The notes beneath the pieces are model-generated. The model saw only the letters and a list, made by a program, of their open reading frames with translations. It ran no database searches and had not been told where the DNA came from. A DNA stretch of 64,000 bases, taken from contig NC_089425.1 in the NCBI RefSeq assembly GCF_013426205.1, positions 1,550,001 to 1,614,000 of the forward strand. The letters run 5' to 3'. A program made the position numbers and the translations under genes. Positions 33,306 to 44,786 of this stretch are shown one piece after another. Position 1 is the first letter of the stretch; every line of letters begins with the position of its first letter. Source of the DNA: Metarhizium brunneum. Taxonomy: Eukaryota; Ascomycota; Sordariomycetes; Hypocreales; Clavicipitaceae.

Positions 33306-33671
33306 CTAAGCAGCGATAGGAACTTGTGCTCCGTTTCCAGAAGGTGGTGGTTTCGGTAAATCGTCCTGAAATAGGGTTAGCATCCGGGAAGACTGATGCG
33401 CGAAAACCACGACAAGAAAGCCATCCGTTCACAAATCGAGGTATAGTGAGTGTGGTTGGGGGGCGGGTCTCACCAGGTCGAAAATAACGCGGATCATCAG
33501 GCTGCAACTGGGACAAACTGCAATGTCCTGCTCGTCGCGTAGGTCGTCCAGGGCAATCTGGAAGCGGTCGCCGCAGGGGCAAGGGTAGTGGTATAGCTGG
33601 AGGGCTTCGTCAAAGGTCATGTCTTCGATTTCGATTTCGTCATAGATGGAGAGGTTTTCGTCGTCGGACAT
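33306..33671 (-). CDS. dph3: diphthamide biosynthesis protein 3 (CSL zinc protein)
   Basis: Exons 33671-33474 and 33365-33306 join in phase 0 across a 108-base GTGAGA..CAG intron into 85 residues. The CSL zinc-finger pattern is complete: PCPCGDRF with two Cys, and AVCPSCSL with two Cys, followed by IRVIFDL. The protein carries iron or zinc, hands electrons to the Dph1-Dph2 radical enzyme in the first step of diphthamide formation on elongation factor 2, and also serves Elongator in tRNA wobble modification. The acidic N-terminus (YDEIEIEDM) is typical. The short second exon encodes only a Pro-rich 19-residue tail. Divergent from the ABC transporter gene. Confidence 0.95.
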
Positions 33672-34376
33672 GCTGGGCAGATTTCTTGTGTATAGAGCTG
33701 GAAGATATGGGTGTATTCAGGTCAAGGAGTACCGAGAATAGGGGGATTAAACTGGTCGAATGTTTGCCTTCTTTCGGAGGATAAGGCTTGATCAGGAGAA
33801 CTTGCGAATGAACGGTGTTGGTGGCGGATTTTCAAGATTTGGGGTAGAGGGGCATCAGGCAAAGCCAAAAAAAAAAAAAGCACAAGTGTGGCTGGTGCTG
33901 TAGACAGCCCGTTGACGCTGCAAGCTGTCCTTGTGGCTGGTGGGTGCTTTCACATGCCCGGCTGGCAGCGGGAAGCGTATTCTGTGGCTGGAATTCCCCG
34001 TATCCCGCCATCACTGGCTGGAGTAGAGTCTGGGACCGAGGGAGAGCTGGGGTAGTGGATGCCAAGTCCGACCACATGCTTTCCAACAACCATATTCCTG
34101 GTGTTGCAAACCTCTTTTCCTTTCTGCATTCAATTTCCCTGATCCCGGGGAACAGCTCCAAAGACAGGTCCCCAAGGTGTTTGATCCTTGAATTCAGCTC
34201 TGGGGGGTCGCTTGGGTGCTTCCTCCTGCGAGCGTCAAGCTTCGTTCGTCGCCGTCCTCGCAAATGCCAAATGCGCCGAACGTGACCGCCCTGCCGTTAC
34301 TACTCCACGCAGCAAGAAGCACACGCGAGCTGTCTTGGCATAGACGACGGTCCTTCGTTGTGTTCCCGCTCCGGCC
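33672..34376. promoter_or_regulatory. divergent promoter region, dph3 / ABC transporter
   Basis: 705 bases between the two start codons; an A run of about 13 lies near 33867-33880. Short open frames on both strands here look like chance. Confidence 0.4.
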
Positions 34377-36676
34377 ATGGCGTCTCAATCAAAGCTCTCC
34401 CTCTCGGGGGACCACACCATTCGCAACATCGTCACGGAACTCACACGACTCTACCTGTCCAACCGAACTCGCATCTCGCGCGCCATCTGGATCACTCTCT
34501 TCGTTGCCCTCGTCAACCGCGTGCGCCATGCCATTTCGGAGCAGAAAGCTGCGTCGGTACGCGAAGCAGCTCAGCGCGAAGCCCGCCGCGCCACTGTTTC
34601 GACCAGTGGCGAAGAGACGCCAAAAAAGAAGGTAGCGCTCGATCGCCAGTTCTTCCGGTCGTTGCTGCGGCTGCTCAAAATTGTGGTTCCGGGATGGCGT
34701 AGCACGGAAACGAGGATGCTGATTAGCCATAGTTTTTTTCTGGTGCTGAGAACGCTGATTAGTTTGAGGGTAGCTGAGATGGATGGTGCCATTGTGAAGG
34801 CGTTGGTCAAGGGCAATGGAAAGGAGTTCATGACCAGGATTCTTTGGTGGATGTTGATTGCTGTGCCGGCTACTTTTACGAACTCCATGGTAGGTTCTGA
34901 TAGGTTCATGCCGTTGATAGATGTGTGCTGATTGACGTGGCTAGTTGTCATATCACCAAGCAGAGCTGTCGCTCAAGTACAGGACCAGGTTAACGCAGTA
35001 TATCCACGACAAATACCTGTCCAACTTGACGTTTTACGGCATCTCAGCCCTTGATGACCGGATAAAGAATCCGGATCAGCTGATTGCCGTGGACGTTTCC
35101 AAGTTCTCCAACAGCCTGGCGGAACTGTATAGCAACTTGGCCAAGCCACTGTTAGATATGGTATGTCAAAAATTGGGGATCAAGGGATGAATGAGGAGAC
35201 TGCTAACATTTCTTCAGACCATTTACACATGGTCCCTCTCTAAGAGTGTTGGTGGCGAGGGAGTGGTCTTCATGTCACTCCTCGTTCAGCTTTCCGCCAA
35301 CATGATGAGAGTCCTCACGCCACCATTCGGCAAATACGTCGCCGACGAAGCCAGACTAGAAGGAGAGTTTCGCTTTCAACATTCGCGTTTGATAGACTAT
35401 AGCGAGGAAGTTGCCCTATATGGTGGTCATGTCGCCGAAAAAGACACTCTAGACAAGGGCTACTTTACGCTGATCAAGCATGTTAACTACATTTTGAGGC
35501 GGCGGTTCTACCACGGATTCATGGAGGACTTTGTCATCAAGTATTTCTGGGGTGCATTGGGTCTGCTTCTTTGCAGTGTTCCCGTTTTTGTCAAGTTGCC
35601 CGGCCAGGTTGCGATGAACATGGGCGACAGGACCGAGTCGTTTGTTACCAACAGACGCATGCTGCTCTCCGCCTCAGACGCCTTCGGCCGTATCATGTTC
35701 TCTTACAGAGAAATCATGGAGTTGGCTGGTTATACGTCGCGCGTTGCTTCGCTGCTGGATGTCATGGACGATATTCAGTCGGGCCATTTTGAGAAGAGAC
35801 TTGTCTCATCCAGCGGTACCGAAGATAACGAGGCTGTTCTGCGGGGACGAGGGACCGTTCACGAGAGCGAAGACATTAAGTTCATCGATGTGTAAGTTGC
35901 CACGCACTGGCTGCCCATTTTATGGACTAGCATACTGACATGTTCTCAGACCAATCATCTCACCAAACGGCGATGTCCTTGTTAAAGCCCTATCGTTCTC
36001 CCTCTCCCAAGGCGACCACCTGCTTGTCGTCGGCCCCAACGGCTGTGGAAAATCCTCACTCTTCCGTATTCTCGGCGGCCTCTGGCCCGTCTACGGCGGC
36101 ACTGTCTACAAACCTCCTTTCCACGCAATCTTCTACCTGCCCCAGCGCCCATACCTCTCGCGCGGCTCTCTGCGCCAACAGGTCATCTACCCCGATTCCC
36201 TGCGCCAAATGCGCGCCCGCAGCGTCACCGACGCAGATCTCATGTCCATTTTGAAACTTCTCGAGCTCGAGCACCTCGTCGACCTGTACCCCGAAGGCTG
36301 GGACGCCGAAGCGGAATGGCGTGACGTATTGTCTGGCGGGCTACAGCAGCGCGTTGCCATGGCTCGCCTCTTCTACCATCGCCCCAAGTACGCCATCCTG
36401 GATGAGTGCACGAGTAGTGTTACGCTTGAAACAGAAAAGATTATGTACGACAATGCCAAGGCTCTGGGCATCACGCTCATGACTGTCAGTCACAGAAGGA
36501 GCTTGTGGAAGTACCACACACATATTCTTCAGTTTGATGGGCAGGGCAAGTACGTGTTTACAAGGTTGGATGCTGATAAACGATTAAGATTGGAGGATGA
36601 GAAGGAGGAGTTGGAAGTCAAATTGCGGCAGGTTCCCGAGCTAGAAAGGCGGTTGGAAGAGTTGACGGCTATATGA
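34377..36676 (+). CDS. peroxisomal ABC half-transporter, ABCD (ALDP/PXA) family
   Basis: Four exons (34377-34889, 34945-35160, 35218-35891, 35950-36676) join across introns of 55-58 bases into 709 residues. ABCD proteins import very-long-chain or long-chain acyl-CoA into peroxisomes as dimers. The N-terminal half is membrane-spanning and holds the family block [21 protein letters not shown]. The nucleotide-binding domain has Walker [10 protein letters not shown] (about 496-504), a signature LSGGLQQR near 595 and Walker B YAILDEC, then a His-loop in [12 protein letters not shown]. The signature departs from the LSGGEKQR usual in ALDP proteins. The C-terminus is a charged coiled coil ([12 protein letters not shown] onwards). 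Whether it is the PXA1 or PXA2 partner cannot be settled from sequence alone. Confidence 0.92.
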
Positions 36677-38083
36677 AGGGCTGTGGCTTGCATGGTATGA
36701 GCTGAGCGGGGATTTTGTATATACCGGTCTTGGGAGGTGTATATTAGGGTGGAACGTGATGGCGACGGGATTAGGGTACTACAGGTGTGGCAGATGGTCA
36801 CTTCGAAGAACCATATAAATACTTCCTGTTTTTTGTCAAACATCAAAGAGCATCGTTTATGTCCTAGTGGTGACGATGTGGTCAAAAGGGCCCTGCCACC
36901 ACCGTGATTGTACCATCATTCGTCCGGTAGCAAGTCATCTCTAGACTTGAATTAGCGGTGCGTTCTTATGACCGAGAACCATTATCAAATTTAAGCGGCT
37001 CCAGAGCTTCCAACGTCTCAATCCAGTTCTTTTCTTGCAATCTCTTCTCAGTCTCACTCGAGGCGAATCCACCAGGCCTATCTAACCGACAGTGTCAGCT
37101 CAAGAAAAGAGAAAGATGGAAGAAGCACTACTTGTTTTACTAATTTTTCTTCTTTGTTTCCCTCCCATGTCAAATGATAATACAAGCATGATACAGGCAT
37201 CGTGCAGGCACAACATCTGGTAACTCAGTATTGGGCTGTACCAAGTCAAGAACAGTAAGAGATCTACTTGTTTTTACAATCAGAATGAGGTCACTTCCCG
37301 TGGCTCTCTCCCTTCCCATACACCAACATCCTTGACGCTGCCTCCACTGTCTTACACTTGTTACCTGGGCTATTCTCAGAGAGATTCTGTGAATCGCGGT
37401 CTCCATCTTTCGCATGTGGATTGCTTCTCCTTTAGCTGCAGGAGCGCTTGCAGCGTTGAACAAGAAGTTTACTTGCAGTGTTTCTTCTCCCGTTTTCGTT
37501 AGGACTGTATTGGTTCTCGACACCAGGCTGTGTCTAGAACCGCTCCACCGAGAGCATCTAGGTTCTCGGCGGCCCGTTTCGGAGATGCTTGGACAGATAC
37601 GGCTAGCGACGATGACGGTTGTGCTGATGATGGCGGTTAATGAGAGGGAGCTGAGGGCTGCGGGTGCTGAGAAGCGGTTTCTCAAGGAAACGTGGGAGAG
37701 CCGACATTATGGTCATCTTTTTTTTCCCTTTTCCCTCCCTCTGCTTTTCCTAGGGATGCTGTCAAAGGCTACAGGAGAGAGCCAAGAGGGCACGCTTATT
37801 AGCTGGATATCAAGGATATTCGGCCAAGAGTCGCTTGACTGGGATCTTTGCTTCCCATAGCCGAGTGGTCAACCCCGATAACCACTCTGACAGAGGCGAA
37901 CAGAGAGACCATGTCACACGGTTACACGGAGGGCTACGATCACGAGGCCTAGAGCACAGGGCTCTCGCCGACTTCTTGCGTAAATAGAGCTATTTGGTCC
38001 CACCAGGCCTTGATAAGACCAAGGACCTTTAATACTAAAGTTCGTTATTAGATGAATATGAACCATGATGCTCCAAGCCCTCA
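36677..38083. other. spacer with unassigned coding-like fragments
   Basis: On the minus strand between about 37690 and 37400, two frames look protein-like: one runs unbroken from 37685 to 37170, another includes a stretch rich in Ala/Leu/Asp around 37600-37500. No start, splice set or family could be fixed, so I leave it as a possible small or decayed gene. A pol III A-box-like TAGCCGAGTGGT at 37858-37869 has no B-box partner. Confidence 0.3.
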
Positions 38084-38380
38084 CTAAGCCCTTGTCACAG
38101 ACCAATACAGACAACCCTGGTCGCAGAACAGGTTATTGGAATCGTTACTGGGAGCAAGGACGTAGTCATTTCCGTGGTAGGTAACTCCGGAGACACGGTT
38201 GTTGACATTCCCGCGTGCTTTGATGGTGTTTTCGACAAGCTGGTGCTCGCAAGCATCACGGCAGCTCGAGCCCATGAAACAAATTCTCCACCCGAAACGG
38301 TCGATGCCGTTTATGACAGTCCCCCGGACAGTTTGCAGACAAAGCCGAGACTGGCTCGGATAAACAAGCTTGAAGAGATT
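38084..38380 (-). pseudogene. cysteine-rich small secreted-type fragment, or a last exon
   Basis: A minus-strand frame of 98 residues is open from 38380 to the TAG at 38084. Its last 75 residues look like a compact extracellular domain: a Trp/Cys start (RFGWRICF), Cys-x5-Cys-x3-Cys spacing, many Asn, and a C-x3-C near the end (FCDQGCLYW). There is no signal peptide in this frame; a signal-like MGRIASFRISSSLFI stretch lies nearby in another frame. So it is either the last exon of a small secreted protein whose first exon I could not join, or a frameshifted relic. No family is recognised. Confidence 0.33.
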
Positions 38381-38993
38381 CTAAAAGAAGCAATGCGTCC
38401 CATGTAATTAGATGCAAGTTGGGCCTGCCACCAAACACTGAGCACAGGCAAACTGGTCTTGTGGTGCCTCCAGCTTGAGCCGAGTGTGCGACTGGCTACA
38501 ATCCTTGCAAAAGGTTGCAAAAGACCCTGTTTGACGGACCCCACAACCAGCCCTAGAACAAGGTATAATTACGTAGTAAATGTACGAACTGCTCCGGCAC
38601 GACGTCGATCACTTTAATATCCCGAGCGCCCACGGATTATCGCCGCGAGATGGGCCCCATATTCACACGCATGGCCAGGAAATGGTTCAACAAAAACCAC
38701 TGGAAGTAGGACAGACGTGACATTTCTATATTATATAAACCGCAGTTTTATACAACGTCAAGTTGTGATTATACAGTAAGACAATCATTTGAGTGCAGAA
38801 ATCCACACACTCGGTGCCAGAGAGAATAATATGAAACAAAAAAGGCCGCCATTTGCGGTGACGCGACTCCCATCTCACTCAACTGCTTCACACTATGACT
38901 CTATTTTTTGTTAGACTCCATTTCTCGTGCTGTAGCTGTCATGGTAGGTGATGAGACGTACTGTGAGCAGTCTAGATGCTAAAAAACAAGTCT
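38381..38993. other. gene-free spacer
   Basis: AT-rich around 38720-38780; no coding frame. Probably 3' sequence of the secreted-protein gene at 38994. Confidence 0.4.
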
Positions 38994-39383
38994 CTAGTTG
39001 GTCTTGCCGCTGGCCTTGGCCATGTCCTGGCCGACACCCTTGGGAATGGCGGTAACAACATTTCCAGCACCCTTGGCAAGGCCGGTAACAGAGCCCATGA
39101 GGTTCTTGGCGATATCAGCCGGAGCCTGGGTAGGGTTTGTGAACAACTTGGTGACGGCGTCGAGGGGGTTGTTGAGGACAGCATCACCAGCTCCGAACAA
39201 CAAGGCGAGGGCTTGCTGGAAGGCATCGGTGACGCCGTTGGCAGCGCCAGAGCCGCTGCCGCCAATAAGGCCGGACCCAGGAATACCACCCAAGTTCATC
39301 TCACGCTTGCCGGGCTCCGAGGCAGGGGCGGCGGCGACGAGGCCGGCGGAGGCGATGACAGCGGAAACGATGGAGAATCTCAT
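38994..39383 (-). CDS. small secreted protein with Kex2 site, Gly/Ala-rich
   Basis: A single exon of 129 residues. Residues 1-19 form a signal peptide (MRFSIVSAVIASAGLVAAA). A Lys-Arg at 26-27 after PASEPG is a Kex2 processing site, so the mature chain would begin near E28. It has a Gly/Ser-rich opening (residues 30-50), then alternating small and hydrophobic residues in predicted amphipathic helices with NPLDAV and NPTQAP turns, and no cysteine. The family is unknown to me. Cysteine-free, helical, Kex2-processed secreted peptides of this size occur in fungi as surface-active, repellent-like or antimicrobial proteins; any of these is only a guess. The leader upstream of the ATG is purine-rich on the plus strand, hence pyrimidine-rich in the transcript. 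Confidence 0.7.
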   Translation of the reverse strand: MRFSIVSAVIASAGLVAAAPASEPGKREMNLGGIPGSGLIGGSGSGAANGVTDAFQQALALLFGAGDAVLNNPLDAVTKLFTNPTQAPADIAKNLMGSVTGLAKGAGNVVTAIPKGVGQDMAKASGKTN

Positions 39384-41790
39384 TTTGAATATATGTAAAA
39401 GTTGTGATTAATGAAATTAGAAAAAGGGCAACGAAGGTTGTTGGGCAGCGCTAGGCCGGTTTGATGTTGTATTAAAGAATGGAAAGGGGAAGCAGAAGTT
39501 GGCTGATGAGGGAGGGAAACGGAAAAGTGAGGATGAGGTCCAGAGTCAAAGTATTAAATATTCAACGAGGGAAAAGAATCCAGCGGGCTATTTCTTGCAC
39601 GTTGAGAAGCGGGTTTGGCGGATTTGCGGGCGGCATGATGGCATCGACCAAAGCACAGCGTCACCGTCGCCCTCGGTCGTCAAGACGATGCGCCAAGACA
39701 CTATAGCGGCCGCAAACACGCGAGGCTAATCAAGATTAAACCGAATAGACTTTGCCTTGTATTGAAGTCCCGTAAGCGAGAGGCCCGAGCCATCGCGTTC
39801 AGCAGCAAAAGACGAGACGGTGTAAGTCAGCAGCGAGAACCGGGCTGATGTTGAAACCAGGATCACGACCAACTGGTAGGGGTGACCAGACAAGTAGGGT
39901 TACACGAACAGGTAATGGGAGGGTGAGTAGACGCCCTGGAGAGGTGTGAAGAAGGTGAAAAGACGTCAATGCCAGAGAGGCCTGAACATGGCTGAAAAGG
40001 GAGGCTATTGCCAACTGCGATCCGTGTAATTTCCGCTTGGTGATGTTGGAAAGCTTAAAGTGACGGGCATCACGTGGCTGGCTGAGCGCGAAGTCCATAT
40101 CAGGCACAGCGGGCGAGCGGTTCGTTTCACAAAGGTCAAAACTCACGTGCCCCGCAGCCTTGAATAGCGTCCAAATCGGTCAAGCGGGGTCCAGATATAG
40201 TATCTATCCACCTGTGCCTGGCAGCGCCAAGAGGGCTAAGATGGCCCACGATGGTCCAAGCCAAATATGCACGTAAAAACCCCTGCACGATCAAGATGCT
40301 ACGCCACAGGCACAAGGGGGTCAATGTGTCCGAGGTGCCCACGGCTGTGCGGTTATCTGCACCGTGATGCAGACAATGTTGACATCAATTGCAACATGAT
40401 TCCCGGCGAATGGATTCAAGTTTGGACAACAAAAGTTCCACCATGGACCAATGGACAGTCCACATGTCATACTCCGTAGAGAAGGAAGGAGCAGCTGGGA
40501 AACCGACTTACATGGACATGAAGAGTCAATGCTCCATGTCGCATGTAGTGCCATGTCTTTGTCTACCAAAAATATTGCATAAATACCTACCTAGGTAGAT
40601 AGGCAAGAACGGTGGCCCTGCGCCCTCGCACCTTCTCTTTCGCCCTCGCACCGCCCCTCCACCCCCACGGCCTTGGAAGTTGCATTTGATCACCCTTGGA
40701 GTGCTGGATCCCAACGTCTTCAGCCTTCTGCAGCCTCCAACAATGTCCCGAACTCCGCGTCTAGCACAGAAGTCAGGCCATGTCATCTCGAAACGCCACA
40801 TCCTGTAGCGGCGGTGGCTGCGGGCCTGCCATGACTGCCGTAACTAAATCCCACATCTCATTCTACACCGGCTCTATTTTCGTCATTGAATCTTTCCATC
40901 ACGACGGTCCAGATGTCGGCAGCAACCTGTAATCCCATCATGTCGACCTACCTAGTAGTATCTAGGCGAAAGAACAATCACATGCCAGGTCTCACTGCCA
41001 TGCGTCTTGTCCGAAAGACCCGCTTGTCGGGACGGAGCGAAGTGTTACACACCGATCGTGCAACGTCGACGTCCAGATTCGTGAAATACGAAAAGACGAA
41101 ACAAATCGAAACACACGCACCAACGGACGGTGTTGGCACCGCCTTGTTTTGCTTCAATATAATAACCTTTTCCGCAGACCGGTGTGGTCCGTCATTGGCC
41201 TGATGTTTAGTGGCCGCTACCGCCACCACACCAAAACACCCCCCCCCGGTCTGCGGTGGGAGTCTAATCGTGTGGTTTCAGGCGTCTCGTTAGATGCCTC
41301 TTTTTTCGATCTCCAGTCCTCGGGGTATCCAGGGCCTTGGGTTCCCGAGCCCTGTTTTTGGACCTCGCGCCGGGCATCTCTTTTGGACCCAGTGATCAGT
41401 AAGGCGTCTAAGCGCAAAGCTTGTCTTTCAATGTCCAGCATTTCCTGCGGCGAGGCTACCAGCGTCCCGCGCTGCGGTGACGGCGATTTACATGCCATGG
41501 TCTGAGAGGGCACGAGCGTGCAATCTAACTGCTAGCTCATCGTGGCAAAACTACACCAGCACCATGTTGTACTATTCTTGTCCCCCAGCCAGGTCCAAGA
41601 CATATGTATCGACGGGTAGGGCTATATATACAACACTAACCCCCAAGGCCGTGATAAATCCATTCTGTACTCCCATCAACCCTTCACAGCTCTCCGTTCG
41701 TTACTTCCTTCGTTCTCCTCTTATTAATAGTCCTGGTGACTCGTCACGCCCGATTTAATAGCCCATCTTAACTCCCTCTTATAACCCAAA
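39384..41790. other. 2.4-kb mostly gene-free stretch
   Basis: No firm gene. A low-confidence minus-strand frame at 41217-41498 is listed separately. One TACTCCGTA copy lies at 40470. The final 250 bases contain the leader of the Egh16-like gene, with a run of C at 41241-41247. Confidence 0.4.
41217..41498 (-). CDS. possible small hydrophilic protein
   Basis: From ATG 41498 a frame of 93 codons runs to 41217. It is charged and polar (QEMLDIERQALRLDALL, then Lys/Arg/Glu/Gly-rich), with varied codons and one Leu-rich helix, more protein-like than its neighbours. There is no signal peptide, no domain and no visible intron. It lies just upstream of the Egh16-like gene on the other strand. It may be chance. 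Confidence 0.2.
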   Translation of the reverse strand: MACKSPSPQRGTLVASPQEMLDIERQALRLDALLITGSKRDARREVQKQGSGTQGPGYPEDWRSKKEASNETPETTRLDSHRRPGGGVLVWWR

Positions 41791-42833
41791 ATGCGTTACT
41801 CAATTGTCTTCGCTGCCGTGGCTGCCACCACCGTCTCCGGCCACGGTGTTATCCGATCCATCGCCGGCGCCAATGGTGTCATCATGCCCGGTCTCGGTGG
41901 TAAGATGGCCTCTCTTTTTCATTCATCACCCTTCCCAAAGCTTTCAGCGTAACTGACAAGACTCCCAACAGTTGCTGACGGCACCCCTCGCAACTGCGTC
42001 GTCAATTCTTGCGGCGCTCAGGCTGACACTTGCATCATCCGTGACAACGAAATCGCCTCGGGCAAGTATGGTCCTCTCGGTTGGACCCAGGGCTCCGGTA
42101 ATGTCGACCCTAATGCCGTCATCGCCAACTTCATGGGCAAGGGCAACGCGCCGCCCAGGAACAAGGGTGCTTCCGACTCGGTTGGCGTCGAGGACAATCT
42201 CCAGGGCCTCTTGACCCCCAAGGAACGCCGCGACAACGAAATGAATATGATGGGCAATCTCTTCCAGGGCATTGCCAACCTTCCCATCGTCGGTACTCTG
42301 GGCTTCGGCGGCTCCCGAAAGACCTACCCGACGGAAACTATGAATGCCGATATGCGCGGCCAGGGTGCGAAGTCTGGTCTTCCCACTGCTGATGAGAATG
42401 GCATTGTCAACGTGGTTTACCGACAGGTTTGTCACACTTTCGTTGCGCGGAAAATTTCACCTTCATCTGAACTAACCTGACACTACCCATCTAGATCAAC
42501 CAGGATGGCGCTGGGCCCACGACTGCCGCCGTTGACTGCGAGTCTGGTGGCAAGGACCCCAAGAAATTCAAGACCGCCAGAGTCGTCCGTGATGTCCCAG
42601 GATCCGGTATCTCCGGCCTGTCCATCGCTACCAACACCGACTACGCTATGCAGGTCCAGATTCCCCAGGATTGCGCATGCACAGGTGAGGCTGGCGGCGT
42701 GAAGAACGTCTGCATTCTTCGTATTCGCAACCAGGCTCTTGCCGGGCCTTTCGGTGGCGCTGTTGCTTTCACCCAGAGCAAGGCCAGCCACAAGCGTGCT
42801 CTCGAGTACCGTCTCCAGAAGCGCGACGAGTAA
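41791..42833 (+). CDS. secreted Egh16/MAS3-type virulence-associated protein
   Basis: Three exons (41791-41899, 41972-42426, 42495-42833) join across introns of 72 and 68 bases into 300 residues. A signal peptide (MRYSIVFAAVAATTVSG) precedes HGVIRSIAGANG, the N-terminal block of the Egh16H/GAS1/MAS3 family first described from powdery mildew and Magnaporthe appressoria. The family Cys-rich segments are present: NCVVNSCGAQADTC, and later DCACTG with GGVKNVC. Cleavage after Gly17 would leave His18 as the first residue. The C-terminus is basic (KRALEYRLQKRD). Members are made during host or surface penetration; their biochemical activity is not established. Insect- and plant-associated fungi often have several copies. 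Confidence 0.9.
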
Positions 42834-44786
42834 GGACATTGGCCAAATGTTGTCTTATGAGACTTGAGAAACAGGAGTCCTCGTGCGGCTCGACACGGGA
42901 GTGATGGTTTCACATGGTACAATTACATGCCCGCTCTTGTCGACTTTCACTTGCGTGTAAATATAATCCTAACTACCGTCCCTATGTTTTAATTTTACCT
43001 ATCAGTTTATTTAACTTTGTCATGTCCTACTGTGCTTTGCATCAGATAGATCTTAGTACGCAAAAGTCAACTACATATATACATACACACACATATATAT
43101 AATATACTTTGGATATCCACCAGTGTCCACAACTCTCAGTGTGATGTTTCTATGCCTCGGTTCTCAGTAGTCCCTCTGCGGCTTCTGGCAATACTCACGA
43201 TCCACATAATGTAAGCTATTATTTGCCATTTTATCCTCCTGATCCCCACTCATCATAGCAAAATTGGCAAGTACACCTCGCGCTTTATACCAAGACCTCA
43301 ATCTCAGAAGTGCCATCCACAATACCTCGTAAGACGTATATTAACCAGTCCATTGCCCAACCTGGTAACTTATATACTACTCTAAGATGTAAATGAATAA
43401 TGAAAGAAGAAGAGAAAAGAAAAGCCATAACTACTAGTCCCCCTGCTCTTCTTAGGCCAGCAGAATTCGTGAAAGCGCCGGTGTCTAGGGTAAACAGTCA
43501 GTCTGGAGGCTTCACATGCATGACACCTTTGTCCGAAGCGCAGGGAAAACAAAGGACCAGGACATTTTTGACAGCCAAAATTTTGGCGTGGTCATTTGTG
43601 AAGTGTGAAATGGTCCAAGCTGCGCAACATTGCCCTTTACTAGTTGCATTTTCAGGGCAGCCGCGGACCTTTCGACCCCCTTGAACCGCGCATGCCACCA
43701 ACGCAACGCAGATGGCATGCGTACTTGCTCTTTGCCCTTGACCACGCTGTTCCATACAGTAGACTTATGCAGCACCGCCTTTGGCACACTTTAGATCCTT
43801 GAGCTGATTCAGAAAAAAATGGCGTAGATACTTCCCCTTGGTGAGGCAGTGAGTCCTTGGAGCCCTTTTGATGTAATTGCCTCATTGGGACGTGGGTCCC
43901 ACGAGCTCCGGCCCCGGTTCCGCCCGCTCCGCAATTCACCCCGGCAAATACTACTAGCCCGCCGGGGACGAAGAGCCGCAGGGGGACGCATTACAGACCG
44001 AGTAGCCGCGCGGGGGGGTACGAACAATCTCTGCATCCATGCCGGGGCTTGAAGCACACGAGGTACCGGCGGCATAGAGACATAGTCACAAGGCTAAAGT
44101 TGGTTTCATTCAGCGGGTAGCAAGGACCCTCGCGCAGGCTGGCTCAAGGAGATGGGAAGCAAGACGGAAGCTGATTGGCCATGTTTCCCTAGAACGAGGG
44201 ACCTCGACGGCAGCAAGGGCAATGGGGCATTGGTAGGAGAAATTGAGTCGTTGGACGGAGGGGTGTTTAACCAGACTGCTTCGACGACCTGCGTCTTTAT
44301 GGGATAGCATGCATGAAACAACGTACATGACATCTACCCACTTTGCACAACGATTGCATAATGCCTAGCTGCAAACATGGCAGAGGAAGCTGTGTACTTT
44401 GTCTATTTTTCTTTTTGGCTCGCAAATGCGCATATAAGCTAGACCATGTTTGAAATACACAGCCGTTGGTATTTTTTAGTCTTGGAAATGGAAATCCCCC
44501 ATCATTGTTTCAGAATTATATGCATCGCCACGCGGTGGTATCCAGAACACCTAGGATAGATTCTCCTCCACGTGCACAAAGAAAAGGAAAATAAAAGATA
44601 GAAAGATAGTCAGTGGTATCATCTCCCCCGCTTCGCATCCAGTCCCTCCTTTGTATACGATCTCCTCCTGCCTGTGGTGTCTAATATTATGTTATACATT
44701 GTTCACACCTGTGGCACCGTTCTTTGCGGCGCCTATTCTTTTCGTCCATCTCCCCCATGCAAATAGCGCCCGTTGGGCGTGCTCTC
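42834..44786. other. 2-kb gene-free stretch
   Basis: AT-rich at 42950-43110 with a CA/TA microsatellite (about 43078-43105). Frames at 43400-43684 (plus) and 43652-43939 (minus) are chance-like. The right end is the 3' region of the DOCK-type gene. Confidence 0.4.

Noticed and set aside
37858..37869. TAGCCGAGTGGT, a perfect pol III A-box as in tRNA-Ser/Leu
   Set aside because: No B-box or cloverleaf follows within 100 bases, so no tRNA gene can be drawn.
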